64,000 nucleotides of DNA from Ochrobactrum sp. Marseille-Q0166 (GTDB lineage: Bacteria; Pseudomonadota; Alphaproteobacteria; Rhizobiales; Rhizobiaceae): positions 1,412,501 through 1,476,500 of the forward strand of contig NZ_JACJUO010000001.1 of the NCBI RefSeq assembly GCF_014397025.1. Direction: 5' to 3'. Of this stretch, positions 45,283-57,713 are shown one piece after another (within the stretch, counting starts at the first letter, position 1; the number at the start of each line of letters is the position of its first letter). Both the position numbers and the translations under genes were made by a program. The notes beneath the pieces are model-generated. The model had not been told where the DNA came from. It saw only the letters and a list, made by a program, of their open reading frames with translations, and did no database searches.

Positions 45283-45759
45283 TTAGGTTTTCCAGTCGCC
45301 TGATTTACCACCACTCTTTGCGGAAACACGAATATCGGTAATTTCCATGTGGCGATCAACGGCCTTTGCCATGTCATAGATGGTTAGGCAGGTGACTGAT
45401 ACGGCAGTCAACGCTTCCATTTCAACCCCGGTGCGGCCTTTCAGCTTCGCAGTTGCAAAGACGCGCAGGCCGGGAAGCGATTGGTCCGGTTCAATGTCCA
45501 CCGAGACCTTTGTCAGCATCAATGGGTGGCAAAGCGGGATGAGGTCGGCGGTTTTCTTCGCAGCCATAATACCAGCCAGACGGGCCGTACCGATAACGTC
45601 GCCTTTGGCGGCATCGCCTTTCAGAATGAGTGCCAGAGTTTCCGGCTTCATTCTGACGGCACCTTCAGCGGTTGCCTGGCGCTCAGTCTCAGCCTTGTCG
45701 CCGACATCGACCATATGGGCGGCGCCAGTCTGGTCGATATGGGTGAGTTTGGCTGTCAT
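45283..45759 (-). CDS. moaC: Cyclic pyranopterin monophosphate synthase MoaC
   Basis: Converts the MoaA product into cyclic pyranopterin monophosphate, early in molybdenum cofactor synthesis. 158 residues: [40 protein letters not shown] (conserved CHP), [20 protein letters not shown] and [17 protein letters not shown] with the catalytic Lys region. It lies 3 bases after trpC and before moeA in one operon. Confidence 0.97.
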   Translation of the reverse strand: MTAKLTHIDQTGAAHMVDVGDKAETERQATAEGAVRMKPETLALILKGDAAKGDVIGTARLAGIMAAKKTADLIPLCHPLMLTKVSVDIEPDQSLPGLRVFATAKLKGRTGVEMEALTAVSVTCLTIYDMAKAVDRHMEITDIRVSAKSGGKSGDWKT

Positions 45760-45762
45760 GAC

Positions 45763-46563
45763 TTAAACCTCGCCGGTCAGAAGTTCGCGAGTTGCCTGAG
45801 CAACATCATCCTTGCGCATCAGGCTTTCTCCGATGAGAAATGTGCCGATATCCGACTTCTCAAGGCGCAAGCAATCATCATGGGTGAATATGCCGCTTTC
45901 GCCGACCAGAAGATGGTCGGAAGGCACCATCTTTGCGAGGCGTTCGGAGACAGCAAGATCGACTTCAAATGTGCGCAGATTGCGATTGTTGACGCCAACG
46001 AGGCGCGAAGAAAGCTTCAGCGCGCGTTCGGTTTCTTCTTCGTCATGGACTTCAATGAGGGCATCCATACCGAGTTCAAAAGCGGTTTCTTCGAGCGCTT
46101 TGGCCAGATCATCGTTGACGCTTGCCAAAATGATGAGAATGCAATCCGCACCCCAGCTGCGCGCTTCATAGACCTGATAGGTGTCGAAGAGGAAATCCTT
46201 GCGCAAGGCGGGCAGCGAGCAGGCATTGCGTGCTGCTGTCATAAACTCCGGTGCGCCCTGAAAAGATGGCGTATCCGTGAGAACGGAAAGGCAGGCTGCA
46301 CCGCCATCTTCATAAGCCTTGGCCAGCGCTGGCGGATCAAAATCAGGGCGGATAAGACCCTTGGAAGGGCTTGCCTTCTTGATTTCAGCAATGAGCGCGA
46401 ACTTATTGGCGGAGCGTTTGGCTTCCAGTGCTTTGAGAAAACCGCGTGTTGCGGGCTGATCTTTTGCCTGTGCCTTCACTTCGTTAAGTGGAAGACGCGC
46501 CTTGGCAGCGGCGATCTCGTCACGCTTATAGGCTTCGATTTTCCGCAAAATGTCGGTGGACAT
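45763..46563 (-). CDS. trpC: Indole-3-glycerol phosphate synthase
   Basis: Closes the indole ring in tryptophan synthesis. 266 residues, TIM barrel: [20 protein letters not shown] (catalytic Glu and Lys), [56 protein letters not shown] and [15 protein letters not shown] at 46563 gives the conserved N-terminus; upstream in-frame starts lie inside trpD. Gap to trpD 16 bases. Confidence 0.97.
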   Translation of the reverse strand: MSTDILRKIEAYKRDEIAAAKARLPLNEVKAQAKDQPATRGFLKALEAKRSANKFALIAEIKKASPSKGLIRPDFDPPALAKAYEDGGAACLSVLTDTPSFQGAPEFMTAARNACSLPALRKDFLFDTYQVYEARSWGADCILIILASVNDDLAKALEETAFELGMDALIEVHDEEETERALKLSSRLVGVNNRNLRTFEVDLAVSERLAKMVPSDHLLVGESGIFTHDDCLRLEKSDIGTFLIGESLMRKDDVAQATRELLTGEV

Positions 46564-46579
46564 GGTTTGATCCTTTCCG

Positions 46580-47599
46580 TCAGAGCGGATTATCGTTTGA
46601 TACGGCGATGACCTTTTGCAGAACGGCCAAAGCTGCTCCGCTGTCGATTGAGTGTGCCGCAAGGGCAATGCCGTCTTTTAAGTCTTTTGCCTTGCCTGAA
46701 ATCACCAGTGCTGCGGCAGAGTTCAAGAGCACAATATCGCGATAGGCATTCTGTGCGCCTTCAAGAACGCCAAGCAATGCCTTTGCGTTAACTTCGGCAT
46801 CTCCGCCTTTAAGTTCCGACATGTCGACACGACGCAGGCCAACATCTTCCGGTGTAATCTCAAAGGTGCGGATTGTGCCGTCCTCAAGCGCTGCAACCTT
46901 TGTGGTGCCAGCCGTGGTCATCTCATCGAGACCGTCGCCATAGACCACCCAGGCAGTTTCAGAACCCAGTTCTTTGAGAACCTGAGCCAGAGGTTCGACC
47001 CATTCCGCCGAGAAAACGCCAACCAGCTGCCGCTTGACGCTTGCCGGGTTTGAAAGAGGGCCCAGCAGATTGAATATTGTGCGGGTGCCGAGTTCGACAC
47101 GCGATGGGCCGACATGACGCATCGCAGAATGGTGCATCGGCGCAAACATGAAGCCAAGACCAGCTTCGCTGATACTGCGGCCAATCGTGTCAGCATCGGC
47201 TTCGATGTTCACACCGAGGGCCGCCAGTGCATCCGCTGCACCAGACTTGGAAGAAAGCGCACGATTGCCGTGCTTTGCGACCGGAACGCCTGCGCCCGCT
47301 ACAACAAATGCGGAGCAGCTTGAGACATTGTAGGAACCGGACTGATCTCCGCCAGTGCCGACAATATCCACGGCATCATCAGATGCCGAGACAGGCAGCA
47401 TGCGGGAGCGCATGGAAGAGACAGCACCGGCAATTTCCGGCACTGTTTCACCGCGAACACGCAGAGCCATCAGGAAGCCACCAATCTGCGAAGGGGTGGC
47501 CTGACCGGACATCATAATGTCGAATGCTGCTTTGGAATCCTCAAACGACAGAGGTGTGCCGGCGGCAGCCTTGGCGATATAGGGTTTTAAGTCAGCCAT
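46580..47599 (-). CDS. trpD: Anthranilate phosphoribosyltransferase
   Basis: Joins anthranilate and PRPP in tryptophan synthesis. 339 residues: N-terminal helical domain, then PRPP loop [38 protein letters not shown] (anthranilate/Mg region), and [14 protein letters not shown]. It follows ppiD by 20 bases and precedes trpC by 16, in the conserved alphaproteobacterial run trpD-trpC-moaC-moeA-lexA. Confidence 0.97.
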   Translation of the reverse strand: MADLKPYIAKAAAGTPLSFEDSKAAFDIMMSGQATPSQIGGFLMALRVRGETVPEIAGAVSSMRSRMLPVSASDDAVDIVGTGGDQSGSYNVSSCSAFVVAGAGVPVAKHGNRALSSKSGAADALAALGVNIEADADTIGRSISEAGLGFMFAPMHHSAMRHVGPSRVELGTRTIFNLLGPLSNPASVKRQLVGVFSAEWVEPLAQVLKELGSETAWVVYGDGLDEMTTAGTTKVAALEDGTIRTFEITPEDVGLRRVDMSELKGGDAEVNAKALLGVLEGAQNAYRDIVLLNSAAALVISGKAKDLKDGIALAAHSIDSGAALAVLQKVIAVSNDNPL

Positions 47600-47619
47600 T
47601 CTTTTCTGTCCGCCGCTTA

Positions 47620-49506
47620 TCAGAATGCCAGCGCGTTGTTGATGGCAGTCTGGTTGATTTTGACTGGATACTGCTTCTGCAACTCTCCAACGAGTTGCTC
47701 AAGAACATCATCTGTGAGCGTACTTGCAAGGTAGGTTTGCTGCTGTTCGGTAATTGCTTCAGGACCTGCGGCAGTCGGCTCAGTCACTTCAATTACCTTG
47801 AACAGAAGCTGTCCGTCATTTGATACGGCGCCAGCGGTGCCGGTATGGTTAAGCGGACCACGGAATACCTGTGCCGTTGCGGCAGAGCCAAAATCCGCAT
47901 CATTGGTGTTACGAGTGATGCCGCGTTTCGTCTGCTTTTCAACGCCAGCTGCTTGAGCGATTGCATCGAGTGTTTCACCGCCGTCAAGACGTTTTTTCAG
48001 TTCAGCCATGCGGTTATTGAGACGCTTGATTGCTTCTTCACCCTTCCATGCCGCTATAACCTTGTCCTTGACTTCATCGAGAGTGCGGTCACGGGCGGGG
48101 GTTGTTCCATCAACCTGATACCAGAGATAACCCGAGTTCCCGAGCGTCAGTGCATCATTGTCAAAACCCTGATCAGCCTGGAATGCGGCGGCAAGAAGCG
48201 CTTCCGAGTTTGGCAGCTCAAGGGCTTTACCGGCTGGATCATTGCCTTCATCGTCCACTGCTTCAATCGTTACAGCTTTGAGGCTCAGACCCTTGGCAAC
48301 GTCTGCCATGCTTGCGCCTTCAGAACGCTGTTGTTCGTATGAATCGTGAATACCATTAATGCTGCTGATTGCGATATTGGTCGCTACAGTGTCACGAATT
48401 TCTTTTTCAACATCTGCGAGTTCTTTTACATTAGCCGGATTAATCGCCGTAACGCGCAGGATAACCGGGCCGAACGCGCCCTTTACAACATCGCTGACGC
48501 CACCTTCGCTAAGTGCAAATGCTGCATCTGCAATAGCGGAATCAGGAAGAGCGGTCTTTTCGAGAGTTCCGAGAACGAGATCATTCTCGCTCTTACCCTG
48601 TTCCTTGCCAATGTCGAGAAAACTGGTGCCAGCTGCGATTTTTTCATGTGCGGCTTTGGCGGCTGCTTCATCGGCAAAATTGAGCTGCTCAATTGTACGG
48701 GTTTCAGTAGTGCTGAAACGGCCTTTGTTTTTTTCGTAATATTCTTTGATTTCGTCCTGTGTGACAGCGGCTGGATCGGCAATATCCGAAGGTTCAAGCT
48801 TCACATAGGTAATCTTGCGATATTCAGGAGCTTTGTATTCGTCTTTGTGCTCTTCGAAATAAGTTTTAAGCGCTTCTTCAGATGGGGCAGGGACCGCATC
48901 GGCTTTTTCAGCCGGAATTGTAATGTAATCGGCGCTGCGGCTTTCACCCTGATAAAGAGCCAGTGCTTTCAGCATCGTGGCTGGCATTTTCAGGCCATCA
49001 GTCGAGGCTTCAACAATTTGCTGGCGACGCGCGACCTTTGCACGATTGTCGAGATAGTCCTGTGGGCGAATGTTCGACTGACGCAGAACTGCATCAAACT
49101 GGGCGCGGCTGAAATTGCCGCTCGCATCCTGAAATGACGGGTCTTCGCCTGTAAGGCGTGCAATCCCATCCTTTGAAAGGCCGAGTTGCATGTTGCGGGC
49201 CTGTTCGTCCAAAACTACGCCAGCCGCAAGCTGCGCTAGAACCTGTTGGTCGACGCCAAGCTGCTGGGCCTGTTCCCGATTAAGACGTTGACGGAACTGC
49301 TGCGAAAGACGCATCAACTGCTGCTCATAGGCAAAACGGTAGTCCGATGCACTGACTTTTGAGCCGCCAGCACTGATTGCTGAGTCAACTTCCATTTCTC
49401 CCTGGAAAGCATCCGTAATACCCCAAGCCGCGAAGCTGAGGACAAGCAGGCTAAGAAGAAGCTTAGCGACCCAGGATTTGGCGGCATCACGCATACTGTC
49501 GAGCAT
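47620..49506 (-). CDS. ppiD: Peptidylprolyl isomerase PpiD/SurA-like (parvulin-type periplasmic chaperone)
   Basis: Membrane-anchored periplasmic folding factor. 628 residues: one N-terminal helix (about 13-35, [19 protein letters not shown]), a SurA_N domain ([20 protein letters not shown]), a parvulin-like domain around 260-350 ([20 protein letters not shown]) and a second C-terminal helical domain ending NNALAF. ATG at 49506 precedes the helix; earlier in-frame starts add a non-conserved stretch. It heads the operon with trpD and diverges from tpiA. Confidence 0.9.
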   Translation of the reverse strand: MLDSMRDAAKSWVAKLLLSLLVLSFAAWGITDAFQGEMEVDSAISAGGSKVSASDYRFAYEQQLMRLSQQFRQRLNREQAQQLGVDQQVLAQLAAGVVLDEQARNMQLGLSKDGIARLTGEDPSFQDASGNFSRAQFDAVLRQSNIRPQDYLDNRAKVARRQQIVEASTDGLKMPATMLKALALYQGESRSADYITIPAEKADAVPAPSEEALKTYFEEHKDEYKAPEYRKITYVKLEPSDIADPAAVTQDEIKEYYEKNKGRFSTTETRTIEQLNFADEAAAKAAHEKIAAGTSFLDIGKEQGKSENDLVLGTLEKTALPDSAIADAAFALSEGGVSDVVKGAFGPVILRVTAINPANVKELADVEKEIRDTVATNIAISSINGIHDSYEQQRSEGASMADVAKGLSLKAVTIEAVDDEGNDPAGKALELPNSEALLAAAFQADQGFDNDALTLGNSGYLWYQVDGTTPARDRTLDEVKDKVIAAWKGEEAIKRLNNRMAELKKRLDGGETLDAIAQAAGVEKQTKRGITRNTNDADFGSAATAQVFRGPLNHTGTAGAVSNDGQLLFKVIEVTEPTAAGPEAITEQQQTYLASTLTDDVLEQLVGELQKQYPVKINQTAINNALAF

Positions 49507-49721
49507 TGGAAACCCTTTAAGAACAAAACAAAGCCCGGCTATCTTTAGAGATAAGCCTTGAGAGGGGATAACCTTAAGAAAGGTTCTGATGCAAGTTCTC
49601 ATTGTGTGCAGAGCACCAAGAACATTGCATTGCTGTGCGAATACGCTTAGTCAGTGGCAAAATTTGGCGCTGCTTGCATATTGTTGAGCGGTTTGCTGTC
49701 ATTCAAGGCGAGGAGAATGAA

Positions 49722-50486
49722 ATGACTCCGGGAATCCGTCCGCTGGTTGCTGGCAACTGGAAAATGAATGGTACGGGAGAATCTCTGACCGAACTGCGCG
49801 CGATCGCTGCAGGTCTGAGTTCTGATCTTGGCCGTAAACTTGATGCGGTGATCTGCGTTCCGGCAACATTGCTTTCACGCGCGGCTGAAACGCTGGAAGG
49901 CGAAACAGTTGGTCTTGGCGGTCAGGACTGCCATTCAAAAGTATCTGGCGCACACACAGGTGATGTTTCGGCACAGATGCTCAAAGAGGCCGGTGCCACT
50001 CACGTCATTCTTGGCCATTCGGAGCGTCGTACGGATCATCGGGAATCCAGCGAGCTGGTACGTGGCAAGACCGAAGCCGCCTGGACTGCTGGGCTTGTTG
50101 CAATTGTTTGTGTTGGCGAAACAGCTGATGAACGCAAGGCAGACCGCACTCTCGATATTATTGGTGATCAGCTTGCAGCTTCTCTTCCGGAGGGTGTGAA
50201 GGCTGAAAACATGATTGTTGCCTATGAGCCTGTATGGGCTATCGGCACAGGTTTGACACCAACTGTTCAGGATGTTCGCGCAGCCCATGCATTTATGCGT
50301 GAAAAGCTGACAGAGCGTTTTGGTGCAAGCGGCGCGCATCTGCGCCTTCTTTATGGTGGGTCAGTGAAAGCATCGAATGCAATGGAACTGCTTGGTGTTC
50401 CTGATGTTGATGGCGCATTAGTTGGCGGGGCCAGCTTGAAAGCAGCTGATTTCCTCGCCATATGCGAAACTTATCGTAATCTGTGA
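49722..50486 (+). CDS. tpiA: Triosephosphate isomerase
   Basis: Interconverts glyceraldehyde 3-phosphate and dihydroxyacetone phosphate. 254 residues: [19 protein letters not shown] (Asn, Lys of the active site), [18 protein letters not shown] (catalytic His), [14 protein letters not shown] (catalytic Glu and flexible loop) and [15 protein letters not shown] with [17 protein letters not shown] at 49722 with GCGAGGAG upstream; longer frames are not conserved. Divergent from ppiD, upstream of secG. Confidence 0.97.
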   Translation: MTPGIRPLVAGNWKMNGTGESLTELRAIAAGLSSDLGRKLDAVICVPATLLSRAAETLEGETVGLGGQDCHSKVSGAHTGDVSAQMLKEAGATHVILGHSERRTDHRESSELVRGKTEAAWTAGLVAIVCVGETADERKADRTLDIIGDQLAASLPEGVKAENMIVAYEPVWAIGTGLTPTVQDVRAAHAFMREKLTERFGASGAHLRLLYGGSVKASNAMELLGVPDVDGALVGGASLKAADFLAICETYRNL

Positions 50487-50646
50487 TGCGTATCCGCGTC
50501 CTTTAACTATATCGGGCGCGGGGCTTGGATTATCACACAATAGAGTGTAAAGAGCCGCTCTATCTATTTGTATCATCGCTGACCGGGCGAAAATCCATTG
50601 TTCCTTCCGGTTAAGCATTAGTTCAGAGATATAAAGACCTTAACCT

Positions 50647-51078
50647 ATGCAGACCATAGTCATTGTCATTCATTTGTTGATCGTTCTGGCGCTTGTTGGC
50701 GTTGTGCTTATCCAGCGTTCCGAAGGCGGTGGCCTTGGTATAGGCGGTGGTTCGGGCTTCATGACGGCACGCGGCGCGGCTAATGCGCTGACCCGCACAA
50801 CAGCTATTCTTGCGATTGGCTTCTTCGCCACTTCGCTTGCTCTCGGTATCATGGCCCGTTATGGCGAAAAGCCAACCGACATTCTGAACCGTATTCCTGC
50901 GGCTGGCAGCACGCAAAATGCTCCTGCTGGTGGAGCAGGTACTGGCGGTGGTATTCTTAATCAGCTGGGTGGTGAATCTTCACGCACCAATGGAGCTGAA
51001 ACGCCTGCTTCGGGTGAAGCACCAGCACAGCCTGACAGCACTCAGCCACAGGCTCCACAGGTTCCAAGTTCGCAGTAA
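50647..51078 (+). CDS. secG: Preprotein translocase subunit SecG
   Basis: Auxiliary subunit of SecYEG. 143 residues: two helices (about 3-21 and 53-72) flanking GLGIGGGSGFMTARGAANAL, the conserved loop, then a low-complexity C-terminal tail rich in Gly, Ala, Pro and Gln that is longer than in E. coli (110 residues) but usual in Hyphomicrobiales. It is followed by a terminator. Confidence 0.95.
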   Translation: MQTIVIVIHLLIVLALVGVVLIQRSEGGGLGIGGGSGFMTARGAANALTRTTAILAIGFFATSLALGIMARYGEKPTDILNRIPAAGSTQNAPAGGAGTGGGILNQLGGESSRTNGAETPASGEAPAQPDSTQPQAPQVPSSQ

Positions 51079-51108
51079 GCTTAATCTGCAACGACAAATT
51101 TTCGAAGA

Positions 51109-51140
51109 GGCCGATCCCTTAATGGGGTCGGCCTTTTTAT
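51109..51140 (+). terminator. Rho-independent terminator after secG
   Basis: AGGCCGATCCC (51109-51119) pairs with GGGGTCGGCCT (51125-51135), one wobble, then TTTTT. Confidence 0.9.
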
Positions 51141-51313
51141 TTCGGTAATATCCACCCAAAGTGTTGCAGGCAGGCAATAGCGATGATTGAATCGTTATGC
51201 GTGTGTGTCGTTGTTAATTGAGTAACGATTCTGATTATATTATTGGAGACTAAGAGCCGTGCACAATGCGGCGTCGGAATTTCTCCTACAGCTTGAGTCT
51301 TCGGGATCAGATT

Positions 51314-52012
51314 ATGTCCTCACGTTTAATTTTGATGGCGGGTATCGCAAGCCTTTGCATCGGTTTTTCTGCTCCGGGCTATGCGGCCGGTGCTGCTGGT
51401 GCGGAAGCTGAACTGGATGCAGCCGCCGTCGGTGTTCAGCAGGTCGCAATGGCAAGTGATGCCAAAGCAAAGCCTGCTAAGAAGAAAAAGAAGAGCGCTT
51501 CAAACGCAGGTGCTGCGAAGAAGGTCGGCCTTAACCGTTACAACATCGACCCACGCTATCAGGCGCAAACGGTATCCTTCTCCGGCTATGAGCCAGGTAC
51601 GATCGTTATCGATCCTTCGAAATATTTTCTCTACCTCGTAGAGAGTGCTGGCACAGCACGTCGCTACGGCATCGCAGTCGGTAAAGTCGGCCTTGAGTTC
51701 AAGGGAACCGCAACCATCAACGCAAAGCGCGAATGGCCACGCTGGATTCCGACCAAAGAAATGATCGAACGTAATCCATCTCAGTATGGTCGCTACAAGA
51801 ATGGCATGGATGGTGGTCCGGGCAACCCGCTCGGTTCGCGCGCCATGTATCTGTTTCAGGGCAGCAAGGATACATATATCCGTATTCATGGCACCACTCA
51901 GCCATGGACAATCGGCAGCCCAGCTTCAAACGGTTGCTTCCGCATGACAAACGATGACGTCATGGATCTTTATGATCGTGTCGGCATGGGCGCAAAAGTC
52001 GTCGTTCTCTGA
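51314..52012 (+). CDS. L,D-transpeptidase (YkuD domain), secreted
   Basis: Makes 3-3 crosslinks or anchors proteins in peptidoglycan. 232 residues: signal peptide (MSSRLILMAGIASLCIGFSA, cleavage after PGYA), a Lys/Ala-rich linker (KAKPAKKKKKSASNAGAA), and the YkuD domain ending in IRIHGTTQPWTIG then SPASNGCFRM, with the conserved His and the catalytic Cys. ATG at 51314 begins the signal peptide. In Brucella relatives, such enzymes attach outer-membrane barrels to the wall; which role this one has is unknown. Confidence 0.92.
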   Translation: MSSRLILMAGIASLCIGFSAPGYAAGAAGAEAELDAAAVGVQQVAMASDAKAKPAKKKKKSASNAGAAKKVGLNRYNIDPRYQAQTVSFSGYEPGTIVIDPSKYFLYLVESAGTARRYGIAVGKVGLEFKGTATINAKREWPRWIPTKEMIERNPSQYGRYKNGMDGGPGNPLGSRAMYLFQGSKDTYIRIHGTTQPWTIGSPASNGCFRMTNDDVMDLYDRVGMGAKVVVL

Positions 52013-52031
52013 TTATTTGTTGAAATACCCG

Positions 52032-52060
52032 AAAGGCCGGGATTTTCCCGGCCTTTTTTC
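52032..52060 (+). terminator. Rho-independent terminator after the L,D-transpeptidase
   Basis: AAAGGCCGGG (52032-52041) pairs with CCCGGCCTTT (52047-52056), then TTT. Confidence 0.92.
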
Positions 52061-52115
52061 GTGCGCGTGTAATCAATGGAATTTCACGCTGCGAGCCGAT
52101 TGAACTTGGTGGAAG

Positions 52116-52151
52116 CGTCCGGTTCTCCTATAGGGAGAGACTGATCGGACG
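52116..52151 (+). promoter_or_regulatory. Structured element in the pyrG leader
   Basis: CGTCCG (52116-52121) pairs with CGGACG (52146-52151), enclosing an inner stem TCTCC (52124-52128) with GGAGA (52134-52138). It lies about 77 bases before pyrG. It could be a regulatory RNA fold or a DNA dyad for a repressor. Confidence 0.4.
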
Positions 52152-52216
52152 TGAATTTGATGGAAAAAGCGCTGGTCACACTTTTTTTAGTGGCGGAATC
52201 AGCAAGAAGGGTCTAA

Positions 52217-53857
<1,641 letters not shown>

Positions 53858-53864
53858 GATAAAT

Positions 53865-53888
53865 ACGCGCCCCTTCGGGGCGCGTTTC
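53865..53888 (+). terminator. Rho-independent terminator after pyrG
   Basis: ACGCGCCCC pairs with GGGGCGCGT around a TTC loop (53865-53885), followed by TT, 8 bases after the stop. Confidence 0.8.
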
Positions 53889-53970
53889 ATTTGTGCGCCT
53901 TGTTTAAGTTCAATTCGGACGCCAGATAAGGTGCATCTCAGGCACTTGTAATATTTGAAGGTTCCAAATC

Positions 53971-54804
53971 ATGACGACCGCCAATCCTGCAGTCAAAATC
54001 GGTAATGTTACGTTCTCAAACTCTGCGCCACTGGCTCTGATTGCCGGGCCTTGCCAGATGGAAACGCGCGAACATGCTTTTGAGATGGCTGGCCGTCTGG
54101 TGGAAATCACCAGCAAGCTTGGCATTGGTCTCGTTTATAAGTCGAGCTTTGACAAAGCCAATCGCACCTCGCTCAGCGCACAGCGCGGCATTGGTCTGGA
54201 AAAAGCTCTGGAAGTCTTCGCAGATCTTAAGAAAGAATATGGCTTTCCTGTTCTGACCGACATTCACAATGAACATCAGTGTGCGGAAGTGGCCGAAGTC
54301 GTGGACGTTCTGCAAATACCGGCATTCCTGTGCCGTCAAACTGATCTGCTGGTTGCAGCAGCCAAGACTGGCCGCGCGATCAATGTGAAAAAAGGTCAGT
54401 TTCTTGCTCCATGGGACATGAAGAACGTGCTGGCCAAGATCACCGAAAATGGCAATCCGAATGTGATGGCCACAGAACGCGGTGCATCTTTCGGCTATAA
54501 CACGCTCGTATCTGACATGCGTTCGCTGCCGATCATGGCTGGCTTTGGCTCGCCAGTGATTTTTGATGCGACTCATTCCGTTCAACAGCCTGGCGGGCAG
54601 GGTGGCTCCTCCGGTGGTCAGCGCGAATTCGTTGAAACGCTTGCAAGCGCCGCCGTTGCAGTCGGCGTCGCGGGTGTGTTCATTGAAACGCATGAGGACC
54701 CGGATAATGCACCATCTGACGGTCCAAATATGGTTCAGATCGATAAAATGCCTGCACTTCTCGAAAAACTCATGGCTTTCGACCGGGTTTCTAAATCGAT
54801 TTAA
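53971..54804 (+). CDS. kdsA: 3-deoxy-8-phosphooctulonate synthase (KDO-8-P synthase)
   Basis: Condenses phosphoenolpyruvate and arabinose 5-phosphate toward KDO for the lipopolysaccharide core. 277 residues: [74 protein letters not shown] and [20 protein letters not shown], all typical. It has the Cys (GPCQ) and His that mark the metal-dependent class candidates. Its product feeds on the lipid A made by the lpx genes in this window. Confidence 0.97.
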   Translation: MTTANPAVKIGNVTFSNSAPLALIAGPCQMETREHAFEMAGRLVEITSKLGIGLVYKSSFDKANRTSLSAQRGIGLEKALEVFADLKKEYGFPVLTDIHNEHQCAEVAEVVDVLQIPAFLCRQTDLLVAAAKTGRAINVKKGQFLAPWDMKNVLAKITENGNPNVMATERGASFGYNTLVSDMRSLPIMAGFGSPVIFDATHSVQQPGGQGGSSGGQREFVETLASAAVAVGVAGVFIETHEDPDNAPSDGPNMVQIDKMPALLEKLMAFDRVSKSI

Positions 54805-54824
54805 AATTTCATTAGAAATTCACC

Positions 54825-54850
54825 GGCGGGGGATGTTCCTCCGCCTTTTA
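54825..54850 (+). terminator. Rho-independent terminator after kdsA
   Basis: GGCGGGGGA (54825-54833) pairs with TCCTCCGCC (54837-54845), one wobble, then TTTTA. Confidence 0.88.
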
Positions 54851-54862
54851 TTTCTGTAATGA

Positions 54863-56212
<1,350 letters not shown>

Positions 56213-56235
56213 GGGTTAAAAATACGTTGAACTTA

Positions 56236-56265
56236 AAAGGCGGGCTTCGGCTCGCCTTTTTCTTT
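56236..56265 (+). terminator. Rho-independent terminator after eno
   Basis: AAAGGCGGGC (56236-56245) pairs with GCTCGCCTTT (56250-56259) around TTCG, then TTTC. Confidence 0.9.
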
Positions 56266-56323
56266 GTGTCTTCGTGCCGACATAATTACTTGCTCTCTAG
56301 GATTGCAAATTGGGAACAATGTC

Positions 56324-56905
56324 ATGTCGAACGATACACTGGGTTTTTATGCTGATAACGCGGCGAATTACGCTGCGAGCTCCAGCGTTAATCGCAAACT
56401 CGATAGCTTTCTAAAGCATGTTCGTCCGGCTGGACTCATTCTTGAACTTGGTACAGGAAGCGGGCAGGATGCGAAGGCTATGCTGGCGTGTGGCTTTGAT
56501 GTTGATCCGACCGACGGTTCGCCGGAACTGGCTGCGCAAGCCTCGGCGCTGTTGCAGCGTCCAGTCAGGCAGATGCTTTTCCATGAGCTTGATACAGAAG
56601 CGCGCTACGATGGTATTTATGCTTCGGCATCGCTTCTCCATGCTAAGCGTGCCGATCTACCAAATATTGTAAGGCATATGCATCGCGCATTGAAACCCGG
56701 TGGCTGGCTGTGGGCCAGCTTCAAAGATGGTCTCGGCGAGGGCTATGACGCGTTGGGACGTTACTATAATTATATGAGTGCCGACGAGATTGCCCACATC
56801 TGGATGGACAATGCAGCATGGAGTGCTGTGTCATTGGAGAGCTGGCAGGGCAGTGGCTACGATCAGAAACCGACTTTGTGGCATTCGGTAATGTCGAAGC
56901 GGTGA
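56324..56905 (+). CDS. Class I SAM-dependent methyltransferase
   Basis: 193 residues, soluble. The SAM-binding motif I is LILELGTGSGQDAKAML, followed by the acidic loop DVDPTDGSPELAAQA (motif II), YDGIYASASLLHAKRADLPN and HMHRALKPGGWLWASFKDG (post-motif). This is the small methyltransferase fold; no substrate can be inferred. ATG at 56324 fits the family start. It stands alone between the eno terminator and ftsB. Confidence 0.87.
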   Translation: MSNDTLGFYADNAANYAASSSVNRKLDSFLKHVRPAGLILELGTGSGQDAKAMLACGFDVDPTDGSPELAAQASALLQRPVRQMLFHELDTEARYDGIYASASLLHAKRADLPNIVRHMHRALKPGGWLWASFKDGLGEGYDALGRYYNYMSADEIAHIWMDNAAWSAVSLESWQGSGYDQKPTLWHSVMSKR

Positions 56906-57146
56906 CGTTTGCCGCATTCCTGTTGAACTGGATTGCACAGAAAGCTCAGTCTCGTAACTGACTGGCGTTGCAGGCTTGCACGCTATCAATGGTATTATGT
57001 TTTTAAACAAAAATCTGCATCGGATTAGCCTGCCTCCACGCTACGGTAAATCTCTGTTAAGCAGAATAATGTTTTATGGTGGAAATCGGATTGACGGCTT
57101 TATTTCAAAATCAAAGCTTTTGCGTACATCCGGGAAGGAAGCCGAA

Positions 57147-57476
57147 ATGTGGACTAAACAGAAACGTAAATCTATTCGTGGCCGTTTTGTGCTGCCCGTC
57201 CTGACGGCTGCGTTCCTGAGTTATTTCGGTTTTCACGCCTATCATGGCGAATTTGGTCTTTATTCCCGTATCCAGCTTGAAGAGCAGAAAAGCCTGCTGA
57301 CACAGCAGCTGGAGAAGGTGACTGCTGACAGGGCAGCTCTTGAAAAGCGAGTCACGCTTTTACGTGATGGATCGATTGAAAAGGACATGCTTGACGAGCA
57401 GGCTCGCAGAGCGCTTAATCTCTCCCATCTTGACGAAATGACGATAATCATTTCTAGGGAAGATCGTTCTAATTAA
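57147..57476 (+). CDS. ftsB: FtsB/DivIC family septum formation initiator
   Basis: Bitopic division protein of the FtsQLB complex. 109 residues: short basic cytoplasmic N-terminus (MWTKQKRKSIRGRFVLPVL), one membrane helix (about 14-32), then a periplasmic coiled coil (LEEQKSLLTQQLEKVTADRA). ATG at 57147 has GGAAGG about 6 bases upstream and gives the expected topology; a long in-frame extension to 56976 is not conserved in composition. It precedes pdhA, a conserved alphaproteobacterial neighbour. Confidence 0.9.
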   Translation: MWTKQKRKSIRGRFVLPVLTAAFLSYFGFHAYHGEFGLYSRIQLEEQKSLLTQQLEKVTADRAALEKRVTLLRDGSIEKDMLDEQARRALNLSHLDEMTIIISREDRSN

Positions 57477-57659
57477 CTTAAATCCAGTTAATTACCTTTT
57501 TGTGATATGTTTTTAAGGGCTTGGCGGCATAGCAGCTATGCTTTGCGTGCATATTGTATCTTGTAAATTGCCCGTATAACGTCACAATGGAACGACAAAC
57601 GCAGATCGCCGCGCGTCCTTCGTGTGCGTGAATGGTGCTCTGATAATTTGAATTGACGC

Positions 57660-57702
57660 ATGCTGCTTTCAAAACCGGTTCCGATTTTGGGTGCATGCTG
57701 TA
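57660..57702 (+). repeat. Intergenic palindrome-type repeat, copy E (variant)
   Basis: Contains TTTCAAAACCGGTTCCGATT and GGGTGCATGCTGTAG, similar in plan to the intergenic repeats elsewhere (AAAACCG core) but a different subtype. It ends right at the pdhA ribosome site (GGGAG, 57703-57707). Confidence 0.45.
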
Positions 57703-57713
57703 GGGAGCGAGAT

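Noticed and set aside
45481..46611. A 376-codon plus-strand frame opposite moaC and trpC
   Set aside because: Antisense shadow spanning two genes; Cys/Phe-rich composition.
46564..46668. N-terminal extension of trpC by 35 residues
   Set aside because: It lies inside the end of trpD and is not part of the conserved TrpC fold; ATG at 46563 gives the normal length.
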